The notes below the pieces were generated by a model. It was not told the origin of the DNA. It saw nothing but the letters and a program-made list of their open reading frames with translations, and searched no databases. Below, piece after piece: positions 18,041-26,613 of a stretch of DNA of 64,000 nucleotides. The stretch lies in assembly GCF_015062935.1 (NCBI RefSeq), contig NZ_SUTM01000002.1, positions 109,377 to 173,376 of the forward strand, read 5' to 3'. A program made the position numbers and the translations under genes. Source of the DNA: Methanobrevibacter sp. GTDB lineage: Archaea > Methanobacteriota > Methanobacteria > Methanobacteriales > Methanobacteriaceae. Each line of letters opens with the position of its first letter. The first letter of the stretch is position 1.

Positions 18041-19294
18041 CTATAAGTCTTTTGGATTGGTAATAACTCCTGTAATTGCTGAAGCAGCTACTACTTTGGA
18101 GTTGGATAAGTATACTGATGAGTTTGGATCTCCCATTCTTCCCTTGAAGTTTCTGTTTGTGGTTGATATGCAGCTTTCACCTTCACTTAACACTCCCATG
18201 TGTCCTCCAAGACAAGGTCCGCAGCCAGGATTGCATATTATTGCTCCCGCATCTATGAATGTGTCAATGTAGCCTAAATGCATGGCCTTTTTATAAATTT
18301 CTTTTGAAGCCGGAAGGATAAGAAGCCTTATGTCATCGCATATTTTCTGGTTTTCAAGTATTTCACAGGCATCCTTTAAATCTGACAGCCTTCCGTTGGT
18401 ACATGAACCGATTAGGCACTGGTCGATTGGAGTTCCTTCAACCTTTGAAATGTCTTTAACATTATCAACATCATTCGGACATGCGATTTGAGGATCCATG
18501 TCGGTTATGTCAAAGTGCATTTCCTTTGAATATGTTGCATCGCTGTCTGATTTAACGATAGTTAGTTCAGATTCATTTTTTCCGGTTCTTTTGCAGATGT
18601 AGTCGACAACGTCACGGTTAGGTTCCATTATTCCGTTTTTAGCTCCCATCTCGATTGCCATATTGCACATGGTTGCTCTTCCTTCAACACCCATGTTTTC
18701 AATTGTAGATCCGCAGAACTCTGCAGTCTTGTAGGTCGCACCGGCAATTCCTATTTCACCTATGATGTTTAGTATGATGTCTTTTGGAGCAATGTAGGGA
18801 TTGAGTTCCCCTTCAATTTCCATTCTTATAGCTTCGGGAACCATGAACCAGGTTTTACCTGTTGCCCAAACCATTGCAAGGTCGGTTGCACCCATTCCTG
18901 TTGAAAACGCTCCGAAGGCACCGTATGTGCATGTGTGTGAATCTGCACCCACTACAACCATTCCAGGTTCAACAAGTCCCATTTCGGGAACGACCTGGTG
19001 GCATATTCCTTCTCCGTGAATAAAGTTTTTAGTAATGTTCTGGGTTTTGATGAAATCTCTGCAAACCTTTTGAAACTCGGCGGAACCTATTGTATTTGCA
19101 GGGACGTTGTGGTCGAAAATGATTGCTATCTTTTCCGGGTCCCATACCTTATCCGCTACCTTTTCAAAAGTTTTGATGGCAGGGGGGCTTGTTCCGTCGT
19201 GGGACATTGCAAGGTCAACCGGAATTTCAATTATTTCGCCGGGAGTTACTTCATGTCCTGCCTTTTTGGATAATATCTTTTCTGTAATGTTCAT
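18041..19294 (-). CDS. aksD: Homoaconitase / isopropylmalate isomerase large subunit (AksD/LeuC type)
   Basis: The 417-residue aconitase-family subunit has GADSHTCTYGAFGAFSTGMG, LIGSCTNGR and CNPGCGPC, the [4Fe-4S] cluster cysteines. Because aksA lies directly upstream (9-bp gap), it most likely isomerises homocitrate and its longer homologues in the 2-oxosuberate pathway to coenzyme B. A LeuC role in leucine synthesis is the alternative and cannot be excluded by eye. The matching small subunit is not in the window. Confidence 0.82.
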   Translation of the reverse strand: MNITEKILSKKAGHEVTPGEIIEIPVDLAMSHDGTSPPAIKTFEKVADKVWDPEKIAIIFDHNVPANTIGSAEFQKVCRDFIKTQNITKNFIHGEGICHQVVPEMGLVEPGMVVVGADSHTCTYGAFGAFSTGMGATDLAMVWATGKTWFMVPEAIRMEIEGELNPYIAPKDIILNIIGEIGIAGATYKTAEFCGSTIENMGVEGRATMCNMAIEMGAKNGIMEPNRDVVDYICKRTGKNESELTIVKSDSDATYSKEMHFDITDMDPQIACPNDVDNVKDISKVEGTPIDQCLIGSCTNGRLSDLKDACEILENQKICDDIRLLILPASKEIYKKAMHLGYIDTFIDAGAIICNPGCGPCLGGHMGVLSEGESCISTTNRNFKGRMGDPNSSVYLSNSKVVAASAITGVITNPKDL

Positions 19295-19303
19295 GTTATG
19301 ACC

Positions 19304-20467
19304 CTATTTTTTTGTATTTTTAACTATTTCTTTAAATACCTGGTCGTTAATGTATTTTCCTTCTTCCCTTTGTTTTTTAACCTGTCTTACGATTTCAATA
19401 AGCTCATCGTCACTGACGTCAAGCTCGCATTCATTCAGTTTTGCTCTAACTGCTCTGCATCCTGAATGTTTACCGAGTACGAGCTGGCGTTTCTGTCCGA
19501 CAAGTTCTGGAACGTAAGGTTCGTAGCATAAAGGCTCTTCTATAACTGCATCAACGTGTATTCCTGATTCGTGTCTGAATACGTTGTTTCCTACAACAGG
19601 CTTGTTGTAAGGGATTGGAAGTCCGCTTGCTTTGGATACGATATTTGATAATTCTGTAATGTATTTGGTTTTGAATCCAAGGTCTTTTCCGTATAATATT
19701 TTCAATGCCATGATAAGCTCTTCAAGTGATGCGTTACCTGCTCTTTCACCGATTCCGTTGACGGTTGTGGAAATACCTTTTGCTCCTGCAAGAACTCCTG
19801 TAATTGAATTGATTACAGCAAGACCGAAGTCATTGTGGCAGTGCAGTGCTATGTTGATGTCAAGATCTTTAACAAGCTCCCTGACGAGATAGTCAATACC
19901 CTGCGGAGTTATTGCACCGGTTGTGTCTGCAATATGTACCCTGTCTGCACCGCATTCCTGAGCTTTTGAGTAGATACGTTTTAAAAATTCAATGTCGGTT
20001 CTTGTTGCGTCTTCTGCTGAGAATGCAACATATAAACCATGGTCCTTAGCATAGTCAACTGCGGTTTCACATAAGTTGATTGCGTCTTGTCTTGTAATGT
20101 GCATCTTATGGTCAAGGTGAATGTCTGATGTTCCGACAAATGTGATGATTCCGTCGACATCACAGTCGATTGCGGCATCGATGTCTTCAGGTTTTGTCCT
20201 GGTCAGTGCCAAAATGTCCGCATCAAGGCCTTCATTGGCTATTGTCTTTACGGATTCTCTTTCTCTTTGTGAAACTATTGGAAAACCAGCTTCAATCTGA
20301 TGGATTTTAAACTGGTCAAGTTTTTTAGCTATTTCTAATTTGTCTTCAAGGCTGAAACAAACTCCCGGGGTTTGTTCACCGTCTCTTAATGTTGTATCAT
20401 AAATTATAAAATCTTTAGGGAAAGCAATTTCACTTTCTTTGTTATAATGACTTATAAAATATTGCAA
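19304..20467 (-). CDS. aksA: Homocitrate synthase family protein, AksA-like
   Basis: This 387-residue condensing enzyme has DTTLRDGEQTPGVCFS, the HCHNDFG metal motif and NGIGERAGNASLEE of the isopropylmalate/homocitrate synthase family. It ends soon after the HESGIH and GKHSG segments and lacks the C-terminal allosteric domain of LeuA. This supports AksA, which condenses 2-oxoglutarate with acetyl-CoA and extends the chain for coenzyme B. It is upstream of aksD and heads the operon. Confidence 0.85.
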   Translation of the reverse strand: MQYFISHYNKESEIAFPKDFIIYDTTLRDGEQTPGVCFSLEDKLEIAKKLDQFKIHQIEAGFPIVSQRERESVKTIANEGLDADILALTRTKPEDIDAAIDCDVDGIITFVGTSDIHLDHKMHITRQDAINLCETAVDYAKDHGLYVAFSAEDATRTDIEFLKRIYSKAQECGADRVHIADTTGAITPQGIDYLVRELVKDLDINIALHCHNDFGLAVINSITGVLAGAKGISTTVNGIGERAGNASLEELIMALKILYGKDLGFKTKYITELSNIVSKASGLPIPYNKPVVGNNVFRHESGIHVDAVIEEPLCYEPYVPELVGQKRQLVLGKHSGCRAVRAKLNECELDVSDDELIEIVRQVKKQREEGKYINDQVFKEIVKNTKK

Positions 20468-20508
20468 TTTATCACTTCTAATCTATTTTAATATTATTAA
20501 TATAATAT

Positions 20509-21057
20509 TTATATATTATATAAGTTTTCTAAAAGTTCCAGATAGGAAGTTCTCTCAAAGCCTTCTGTAATGCCCAATTTTTCAAAAAGTTCGAAAATTT
20601 TATTCTGGGCCTTGCTGTAGTCTTCGCCGTCTTCAAGACCTATTTCTATTTCCATGTATGGCTCAAGACCTTCCACGTCATCAAGGGATATTTCAAAATT
20701 TTCATAGGCGTAGTACTGGCGGTTCTTTCTCACTGCCCTTACTTGTTTGAAGCCGATTTCCTTAAATATGTCTGCACACTTTTCAGAGTCTTCGATTTCC
20801 ATTTCTATTTCCTTTCTGGTCTTTGATGACTTGTCTATTTTGGGGCCCTTGTAGGTTATAAATATTTTAGTGTCTTCATCTTCTTTTGTGGTTCTGATTC
20901 TCAGGGCTTCGTCGGTTTGGGCAAAATCAACTATTGGGCTGTTAAAGTAGATGTCTTCCTGAAACTCTTTTTTAGTTTTAACAGCGCCTAGCTGTGATAA
21001 TTTCTCTTCAATTTCTTCGAAACTTTCAATTTTGGCTTTAACTTCAACTTCTATCAT
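20509..21057 (-). CDS. CYTH-domain protein (class IV adenylate cyclase / CyaB-like)
   Basis: About 182 residues beginning MIEVEVKAK, which contains the ExExK signature of the CYTH triphosphate tunnel fold. Basic and acidic strand residues follow (LRIRTT, FITYKGP, RKEIEMEI, ISLDDVEGLEPYMEIEI). Such proteins hydrolyse or cyclise organic or inorganic triphosphates; the archaeal substrate is usually unknown. A TATA-like element about 30 bp upstream suggests a leaderless transcript starting near ATG 21057 or ATG 21069 (four residues longer). Confidence 0.85.
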   Translation of the reverse strand: MIEVEVKAKIESFEEIEEKLSQLGAVKTKKEFQEDIYFNSPIVDFAQTDEALRIRTTKEDEDTKIFITYKGPKIDKSSKTRKEIEMEIEDSEKCADIFKEIGFKQVRAVRKNRQYYAYENFEISLDDVEGLEPYMEIEIGLEDGEDYSKAQNKIFELFEKLGITEGFERTSYLELLENLYNI

Positions 21058-21069
21058 GTTATCATGCAT

Positions 21070-21564
21070 TCGATTTTTGTATTGTTATATATTATTATGG
21101 AACTTCAATATTTAATTTTTTTAATTTTCAATTTTAGGGCCTGGCTATTTGCAGCTGCTTTATATATTAGATATTTTTTAATGCATTTTTCAATGGGTGT
21201 TGATTATATACATAATGGTTGTTCGGGCCAACCACATCGGCAGTTTTCATATTTAAAGGATTGTCATTTAAAAAATTTTTTTAAAATTAATTTCAGGTGG
21301 TGTTTTTTTCAAAAAATCAATAAAAATTAGTAACATTTATATAGGGGGTATTGTCAATATTGAAATCCGTTATATATAAACGATAGTATTTTATTTCAAA
21401 ATTTTAAAATTTTTCATTTTGTTTATATTTTTCAATATATATTTTAAATAAACATACCTTTATATACTATTTAAATAATATATTTTAATAGTAAAAATTT
21501 AATACATTTTTTTGTTTTCTTAAATTTTACTGTCTACTTTTAAAAAGAAATTGGAGGTTTTGAG
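21070..21564. promoter_or_regulatory. Long AT-rich divergent promoter region between the CYTH gene and tbp
   Basis: I see no credible gene in these 495 bases. TATA-like elements occur near 21086 (towards the CYTH gene), 21334-21340 (TTTATAT), near 21373 and 21458-21466 (CTTTATATA, towards tbp). The last would give a tbp leader of about 75 nt. Confidence 0.5.
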
Positions 21565-22116
21565 TTGACCGATGTTGAAATTAAAATTGAAAACATTGTT
21601 GCTTCTGCAAGCATTGGTAAAGACATCGATTTAAAAGAAATTGAAGGCTCTAATGCATTAGAGGGCGTTTCTTACAATCGTGAACAATTTCCAGGTCTAG
21701 TCTTTAAACTTCCGGAACCAAAAACCGCAGCATTAATTTTTGGATCCGGTAAACTTGTTTGTACTGGAGCAAAATCTATAGATGATTCTAAAATAGCAAT
21801 CAAGAAAACTGTAGATTTAATGAGGACTGTCGATACAGACATCCCCGAAGAATTCGAAATTAAAATTCAAAACATTGTGGCTTCTGCTAACTTGGAATCC
21901 ACATTAAACTTAGAGGCTGTAGCTTTAGAACTCGAAGATACTGAATATGAACCTGAACAATTCCCTGGTTTAGTATACAGATTATCTGATCCTAAAGTGG
22001 TCTTGTTATTATTTGGTTCTGGTAAAGTTGTTTGTACCGGAGCTAAAACCCGTAGCGACGCTAAATTAGGCGTCGAAAGAGCTTACGATAGATTAAGTGA
22101 GCTAGATTTAATATAA
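21565..22116 (+). CDS. tbp: TATA-box-binding protein
   Basis: This 183-residue general transcription factor is a direct repeat of two saddle halves: IENIVASASIG...FPGLVFKLPEPKTAALIFGSGKLVCTGAKS, and IQNIVASANLE...FPGLVYRLSDPKVVLLLFGSGKVVCTGAKT (each block is split here). It starts with TTG at 21565 after a GGAGG site. It is followed 13 bp later by the SerB-like fusion gene. Confidence 0.98.
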   Translation: MTDVEIKIENIVASASIGKDIDLKEIEGSNALEGVSYNREQFPGLVFKLPEPKTAALIFGSGKLVCTGAKSIDDSKIAIKKTVDLMRTVDTDIPEEFEIKIQNIVASANLESTLNLEAVALELEDTEYEPEQFPGLVYRLSDPKVVLLLFGSGKVVCTGAKTRSDAKLGVERAYDRLSELDLI

Positions 22117-22129
22117 TTTGGTGGTATTA

Positions 22130-23794
22130 TTGATTAAACTTGTAGTATTTGACTTAGATAACGTTATTATTGATGGTGAAGCGATAGATGAGATAGGTAA
22201 ATTAGCAAATGTTGAAGAGGACATAGCTGCAATTACTGAAAAAGCTATGCAAGGTGAAATAGACTTTGAAACTTCTATTAAAGACAGAGTTCAACTTCTT
22301 GAAGGAACTTCTATTGAAGACATTGAGAAAGTTGCTGATGATCTCCCATTAATGGCTGGCGCTGAAAAAACCATCGCATGTCTAAAAGAAAAAGATGTAG
22401 ATGTAGCTATCATTAGTGGTAGTTTTGATGTAGTGGCTGAAAAAGTAAAAGATAAACTCGGTGTCGACGCAGTTTATACTAATAGTTTCACAGTCGAAGA
22501 TGGTAAATTAACTGGTGAAGTGACTGGTCCTTTAGTATCTGGTTCCAAACTAGACGTATTAAAAGACCATGTTGAAGAAGCAGGAATTACTTTAGATGAA
22601 GTAGTTGCTGTTGGAGATGGCGCAAACGACATTTCCATGATTGAATCAGCAGGTTGCGGAATTGCATTCAATGCAAAAGATTCTGTAAAAGAAATTGCTG
22701 ATGTAGTAGTAGATGAAAAAGACTTATGCAAAGTCTTAGATGAAATTCTTAATCAATTAACCACTGAAGAAGAAAACGAAGCTGTTGACGACGAAGAAAC
22801 TGAAGAAGCTGTTGAAGCTAGTGAAGAAGCAGAAGAAACTGCTGAAGAAGCTGCAGACGAAGAAGCTGCAGACGAAGCAGAAGAAACCGAAGAAGCTAGT
22901 GAAGATGCTGCTGAAGACAAAAAAGAAGATAAAAAAGAACTTCCTAAATCTGAATTTGTTCTTGCTGACACCATGGAAGGTGTAAGAAAACAAAAAGATG
23001 AAAAAGAAGCTGAAATCTCCAAAGTTGCAGATGAAAGGGAAGAATTCAACAGAATAGCTAAAGAACAACGTAAAATACGTGATGAATTAAACGCATCATT
23101 AAAAGAAAACTTAAATAAAGCTATTGAATTCAGAAACGAGCGTAATGAAATCAACAAAGAAGTTGAAGCTGCTAAAAAGGCTCGTAATGAAGCAAATAAT
23201 AAAATTAAAAGTCTCGAATGGTCTTCAGGTAAACGCGATAAAATTAAAATAGAAAATGAAATCAAGAAAATTGATAAAATCATTGAAACTCGCGTTTTAG
23301 ATATCAAAAAAGAAAATCAGCTTGTTAAAAATGCAAATGATTTAAGAAAACAGTTAATGGAAATTCATGAAGATGAATCCATTAAAACTGAAGCTCAAGA
23401 ACTCAAAAAAGTTTCTGAAGAAGAACATGAAAAAGTTATTTCACTTTCCGAAAAAGCTCAAGAAGCTCACGAAGAAATGCTCACCTACTTCAGAAAAACT
23501 GATGATATCAGAACCGCTGCTGACGAAGCTCATAAAAAATTCATCGAAGCACGTAAAAACGCTTCAGCTAAACATGAAGAATTTAAAGCTATCTTAAGCG
23601 ACATCCATGTTATCAACAAAAAATTAGGTTCCAACAAACCTAAGAGAAGGAGAAATGATAACAAAGGTAGTTCTGGCGGTAACAAAAACCGTGAAGAAAA
23701 AGAAAGAGCTGAAGAAATCTTTGCTAAATTTAAACAAGGTGGAAAAGTTTCCACTGAAGAGATTTTACTCTTGCAAAAATATAATATAGGTTAA
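22130..23794 (+). CDS. SerB-like HAD phosphatase fused to a long coiled-coil protein
   Basis: Residues 1-200 form a HAD phosphatase of the phosphoserine phosphatase type: FDLDNVIIDGE (nucleophile DxD), a GSFD motif, and GDGANDISMIESAGCG. A linker at about 205-270 is made almost only of E, A, D and T. Residues about 275-500 are a charged coiled coil (EREEFNRIAKEQRKIRDEL and similar), followed by a basic Lys/Arg patch (PKRRRNDNKG) and a short C-terminal domain. The coiled coil is like archaeal proteins that otherwise stand alone. TTG at 22130 fits the GGTGGT site better than TTG 22118. It may not act on phosphoserine. Confidence 0.82.
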   Translation: MIKLVVFDLDNVIIDGEAIDEIGKLANVEEDIAAITEKAMQGEIDFETSIKDRVQLLEGTSIEDIEKVADDLPLMAGAEKTIACLKEKDVDVAIISGSFDVVAEKVKDKLGVDAVYTNSFTVEDGKLTGEVTGPLVSGSKLDVLKDHVEEAGITLDEVVAVGDGANDISMIESAGCGIAFNAKDSVKEIADVVVDEKDLCKVLDEILNQLTTEEENEAVDDEETEEAVEASEEAEETAEEAADEEAADEAEETEEASEDAAEDKKEDKKELPKSEFVLADTMEGVRKQKDEKEAEISKVADEREEFNRIAKEQRKIRDELNASLKENLNKAIEFRNERNEINKEVEAAKKARNEANNKIKSLEWSSGKRDKIKIENEIKKIDKIIETRVLDIKKENQLVKNANDLRKQLMEIHEDESIKTEAQELKKVSEEEHEKVISLSEKAQEAHEEMLTYFRKTDDIRTAADEAHKKFIEARKNASAKHEEFKAILSDIHVINKKLGSNKPKRRRNDNKGSSGGNKNREEKERAEEIFAKFKQGGKVSTEEILLLQKYNIG

Positions 23795-23835
23795 GCAATT
23801 AACCTTTATTTCTTTTATTTTTTTAGGGTAATAAT

Positions 23836-23997
23836 ATGGCTGAAGAAAAAATTGAAACTTGTTTTATCTGTGGTAAAAAGTTTGACATGAATAAGGCAGA
23901 TTTGGCATATTACAGAAATGGCCAATTTCCAATCTGTGATTTCTGCGCTGATTTTTACCGTTTTTACAATGAGGAGTTAACTCCTAAAAAAGAATAA
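23836..23997 (+). CDS. Small zinc-finger protein (53 residues)
   Basis: ATG at 23836 follows an AGGGTAAT stretch and opens a 53-residue frame ending at TAA 23997. It contains CFICGKKF and, 32 residues after the first motif, CDFCADFY, so it is a two-CxxC zinc ribbon. It lies 41 bp after the SerB-coiled-coil gene on the same strand. Function unknown; it is short but well formed. Confidence 0.75.
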   Translation: MAEEKIETCFICGKKFDMNKADLAYYRNGQFPICDFCADFYRFYNEELTPKKE

Positions 23998-24140
23998 TTA
24001 CTTTTTTTAACTTTTTTTCAAATTATAAATACATTTTCGTTATTTTTCTCTACTGATTTTTTGCAATGTTGAAATAGTAATATTTTTATATTAAAAATTT
24101 CATTAAAATATTTTATAAAAAATGAGTAGGTAGAAGTATA

Positions 24141-26306
24141 ATGCATGAAGTAATAATTTGCGAAAAGCCAAGTTCAGCTGAAAAAATAGCAAAAGCGCTT
24201 TCACCTAGCGCAAAAAAGAAAGTATACAATAAAAAAGTTAAATACTGGGAATTAAAAAGGGATTCCAAGGATATTACAGTCGTTTCCGGTGTCGGTCACC
24301 TTTATTCACTGATTCCAAAAAACGATGCAAAATACCGGGTATCATTTGATCTTCATTGGGTTCCTTCCTATGAGGCAAGCAAAAGCAGTTCCTTTACCAA
24401 AAACTATCTTAATGCTATTAAAAAAGTTGGAAAGGGCGCTGATTCATATATTCATGCCTGCGATTATGATGTTGAAGGAACATTGATTGGTTATAACGCT
24501 TTAAGATTTGCCTGCGGTGAAGATTCACTCAACAAGTCATCAAGGATGAAATTTTCAACATTAACAAAAAAGGACATTGTTGATGCTTATGAAAACAGAA
24601 TCGACATTGACATGCACCAGGTTGACAACGGAATAGCCCGTCATATCCTGGATTACTATTTTGGAATGAACATTTCCATTGCTCTTTCAGACACAGTTAA
24701 AAAAACCAAACACAGATTCCTGAAACTGTCTGTGGGCAGGGTTCAGACTCCTACCTTATCCATTTTGGTAAACCGTGAAAAGGAAATCAGAAACTTCGTT
24801 CCTGAACCTTACTGGGTTTTAAGAGCTATTCTTGACTTTGAAGACATTGAAATCAAGCACGTTGACGGAAACATATTCGACAGGCAGCGTGCAGATGAAA
24901 TATTTGACAAATGCAACGGCAAGGATGCAACAGTCGATGAGATTACCATTTCAAATTCAAGAACCAGGCCTCCTGTACCGTTCAATTTAAGCGGTCTTCA
25001 GGCTGAAGCATATAATGTATTTGGTTTTTCACCTAAAAGAACTCAGGTTGCAGCTCAAAACCTTTATAGTGCAGGTTATACTTCCTATCCACGTACTTCA
25101 TCTCAAAAATTACCTGAAAGCTTAGGTTTTGCAAATATTTTCAAGCAACTGTCTGCAAACCACGAATTCAAAAAGCATATAGACCAGCTGCCTGCAAAGC
25201 TTAAACCTAATAACGGTAAAAAAGAGGATGCTGCTCACCCTCCTATTCACCCTACAGGAATACTGCCTACATCTAAATTAAGCAATGACGAGCAGAAAAT
25301 CTATGATTTGATTGTCTACAGATTCATTGCAGTATTTTTCGATGCGGCCAAATTCGAAACCATGAAAACCGTTCTGGACATTGAAGGTGAAAAATTCAAG
25401 TTCTCAAGAAGAAGAGTAACCTACAAAGGCTGGATGGAACATTATCCATTTAAAAAGATTGATAACGAGCCTTTCCCTGAAGTTGAGGAAGGGGACTTGA
25501 TGAGCGTTAAGGAGCTTATTAAGGATGAAAAGGAAACCAAACCTCCTGCCCGTTATAATCAGGCTTCTCTGATTAAGGAACTTGAAAAGAAAAACCTCGG
25601 AACCAAGGCTACCCGTGCGGATATCGTCGACAAGTTATATGACAGGAAATATATAGAAGGAAGCAAAATCGAGGTCAATGCCCTTGGGGAGCATTTGATT
25701 GATACTCTAAACACCTATTGTAATAATCTCACAAGTGAAGAGCTTACAAGGGATTTGGAAAATAAGCTTGAAGGCATCAATCAGGATGAAACCACCCGTG
25801 ACAGCGTTGTCAATGAAGGAAAAAAGGATGTCAAGGATATTCTCGTTGACATTAACAATAACATTCAGGGAATCGGTTCCAAACTTTATGAGGCTTATCA
25901 GGCAAGTAACATTGTCGGAGAATGTAAATGCGGTGGAAAGCTTGTTAAAAGATCCGGCCGTTACGGAAAATTTGTCGGATGTACCAACTATCCTGACTGC
26001 AACGTTACTTATTCCCTTCCGCGCAATGCATCTGTCATCAAAAAGACATGTGAGAAATGTGGCCTTCCTATGATTGTGGCCGGCAAAGGCAGAAACAAGA
26101 GGGAAATGTGTCTTGACCCTAACTGTGGTAAGGACTCAAACACCAAATCCCATAATCCTGAAGAGGTCGGTGAGTGTCCTAAGTGTGGCAAGACCCTTTT
26201 GAAGCGTTCCGGAAGATTCGGTGATTTTGTTGGTTGCAGCGGATTTCCGAAATGTAACTTTACATGTTCCCTAGAGGAGCTTGAAAGCAAATTAAATAAT
26301 TCATAA
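24141..26306 (+). CDS. topA: DNA topoisomerase I (type IA)
   Basis: The 721-residue enzyme relaxes negative supercoils. An N-terminal Toprim domain (VIICEKPSSAEKIAKAL, acidic HACDYDVEG) is followed by the active-site region GYTSYPRTSSQKLPE with the catalytic tyrosine. The C-terminus has three zinc fingers: CKCGGKL...CTNYPDC, CEKCGLPM...CLDPNCG and CPKCGKTL...CSGFPKC. The stop codon lies in the loop of a small dyad, AATTCA/TGAATT. Confidence 0.96.
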   Translation: MHEVIICEKPSSAEKIAKALSPSAKKKVYNKKVKYWELKRDSKDITVVSGVGHLYSLIPKNDAKYRVSFDLHWVPSYEASKSSSFTKNYLNAIKKVGKGADSYIHACDYDVEGTLIGYNALRFACGEDSLNKSSRMKFSTLTKKDIVDAYENRIDIDMHQVDNGIARHILDYYFGMNISIALSDTVKKTKHRFLKLSVGRVQTPTLSILVNREKEIRNFVPEPYWVLRAILDFEDIEIKHVDGNIFDRQRADEIFDKCNGKDATVDEITISNSRTRPPVPFNLSGLQAEAYNVFGFSPKRTQVAAQNLYSAGYTSYPRTSSQKLPESLGFANIFKQLSANHEFKKHIDQLPAKLKPNNGKKEDAAHPPIHPTGILPTSKLSNDEQKIYDLIVYRFIAVFFDAAKFETMKTVLDIEGEKFKFSRRRVTYKGWMEHYPFKKIDNEPFPEVEEGDLMSVKELIKDEKETKPPARYNQASLIKELEKKNLGTKATRADIVDKLYDRKYIEGSKIEVNALGEHLIDTLNTYCNNLTSEELTRDLENKLEGINQDETTRDSVVNEGKKDVKDILVDINNNIQGIGSKLYEAYQASNIVGECKCGGKLVKRSGRYGKFVGCTNYPDCNVTYSLPRNASVIKKTCEKCGLPMIVAGKGRNKREMCLDPNCGKDSNTKSHNPEEVGECPKCGKTLLKRSGRFGDFVGCSGFPKCNFTCSLEELESKLNNS

Positions 26307-26567
26307 TTTTGAATTTAAATTATATTTTATTTTTATTTAAGTTTACATTACTCTGAATTATTCTTAACTGTTCGTTTAGGGATTTAAATTCAGATTTATC
26401 TTTTTTTATTTATTTTCCGTTTTGTTGAATATTGTTATTTTTCTGATATGCACAATACTTAATAATGTTAAAAAATATAAATATATCTTAATAAAAATAT
26501 TATCCCTTTTATTAATATTTTTATTTAATATCGATATTAAATTTAAAAAATGAACTTAATATTATTC

Positions 26568-26583
26568 GATTGTTTCGACAATC
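26568..26583 (+). promoter_or_regulatory. UUCG hairpin in the aglB leader
   Basis: GATTGT-TTCG-ACAATC is a perfect 6-bp stem with a TTCG tetraloop, 30 bp upstream of the aglB start. The rest of 26307-26613 is AT-rich with no gene visible. Confidence 0.45.
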
Positions 26584-26613
26584 TTTAACAAAAAAAGTAA
26601 ACGAGGATTTTTA

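Noticed and set aside
21064..21330. Open frame of 88 codons upstream of tbp
   Set aside because: Biased, low-complexity hydrophobic composition, no ribosome binding site, and it overlaps the start of the CYTH gene and a promoter region.
22753..23307. Long antisense open frame rich in Ser and Leu
   Set aside because: It is the shadow of the Glu/Ala-rich linker and coiled coil on the plus strand.
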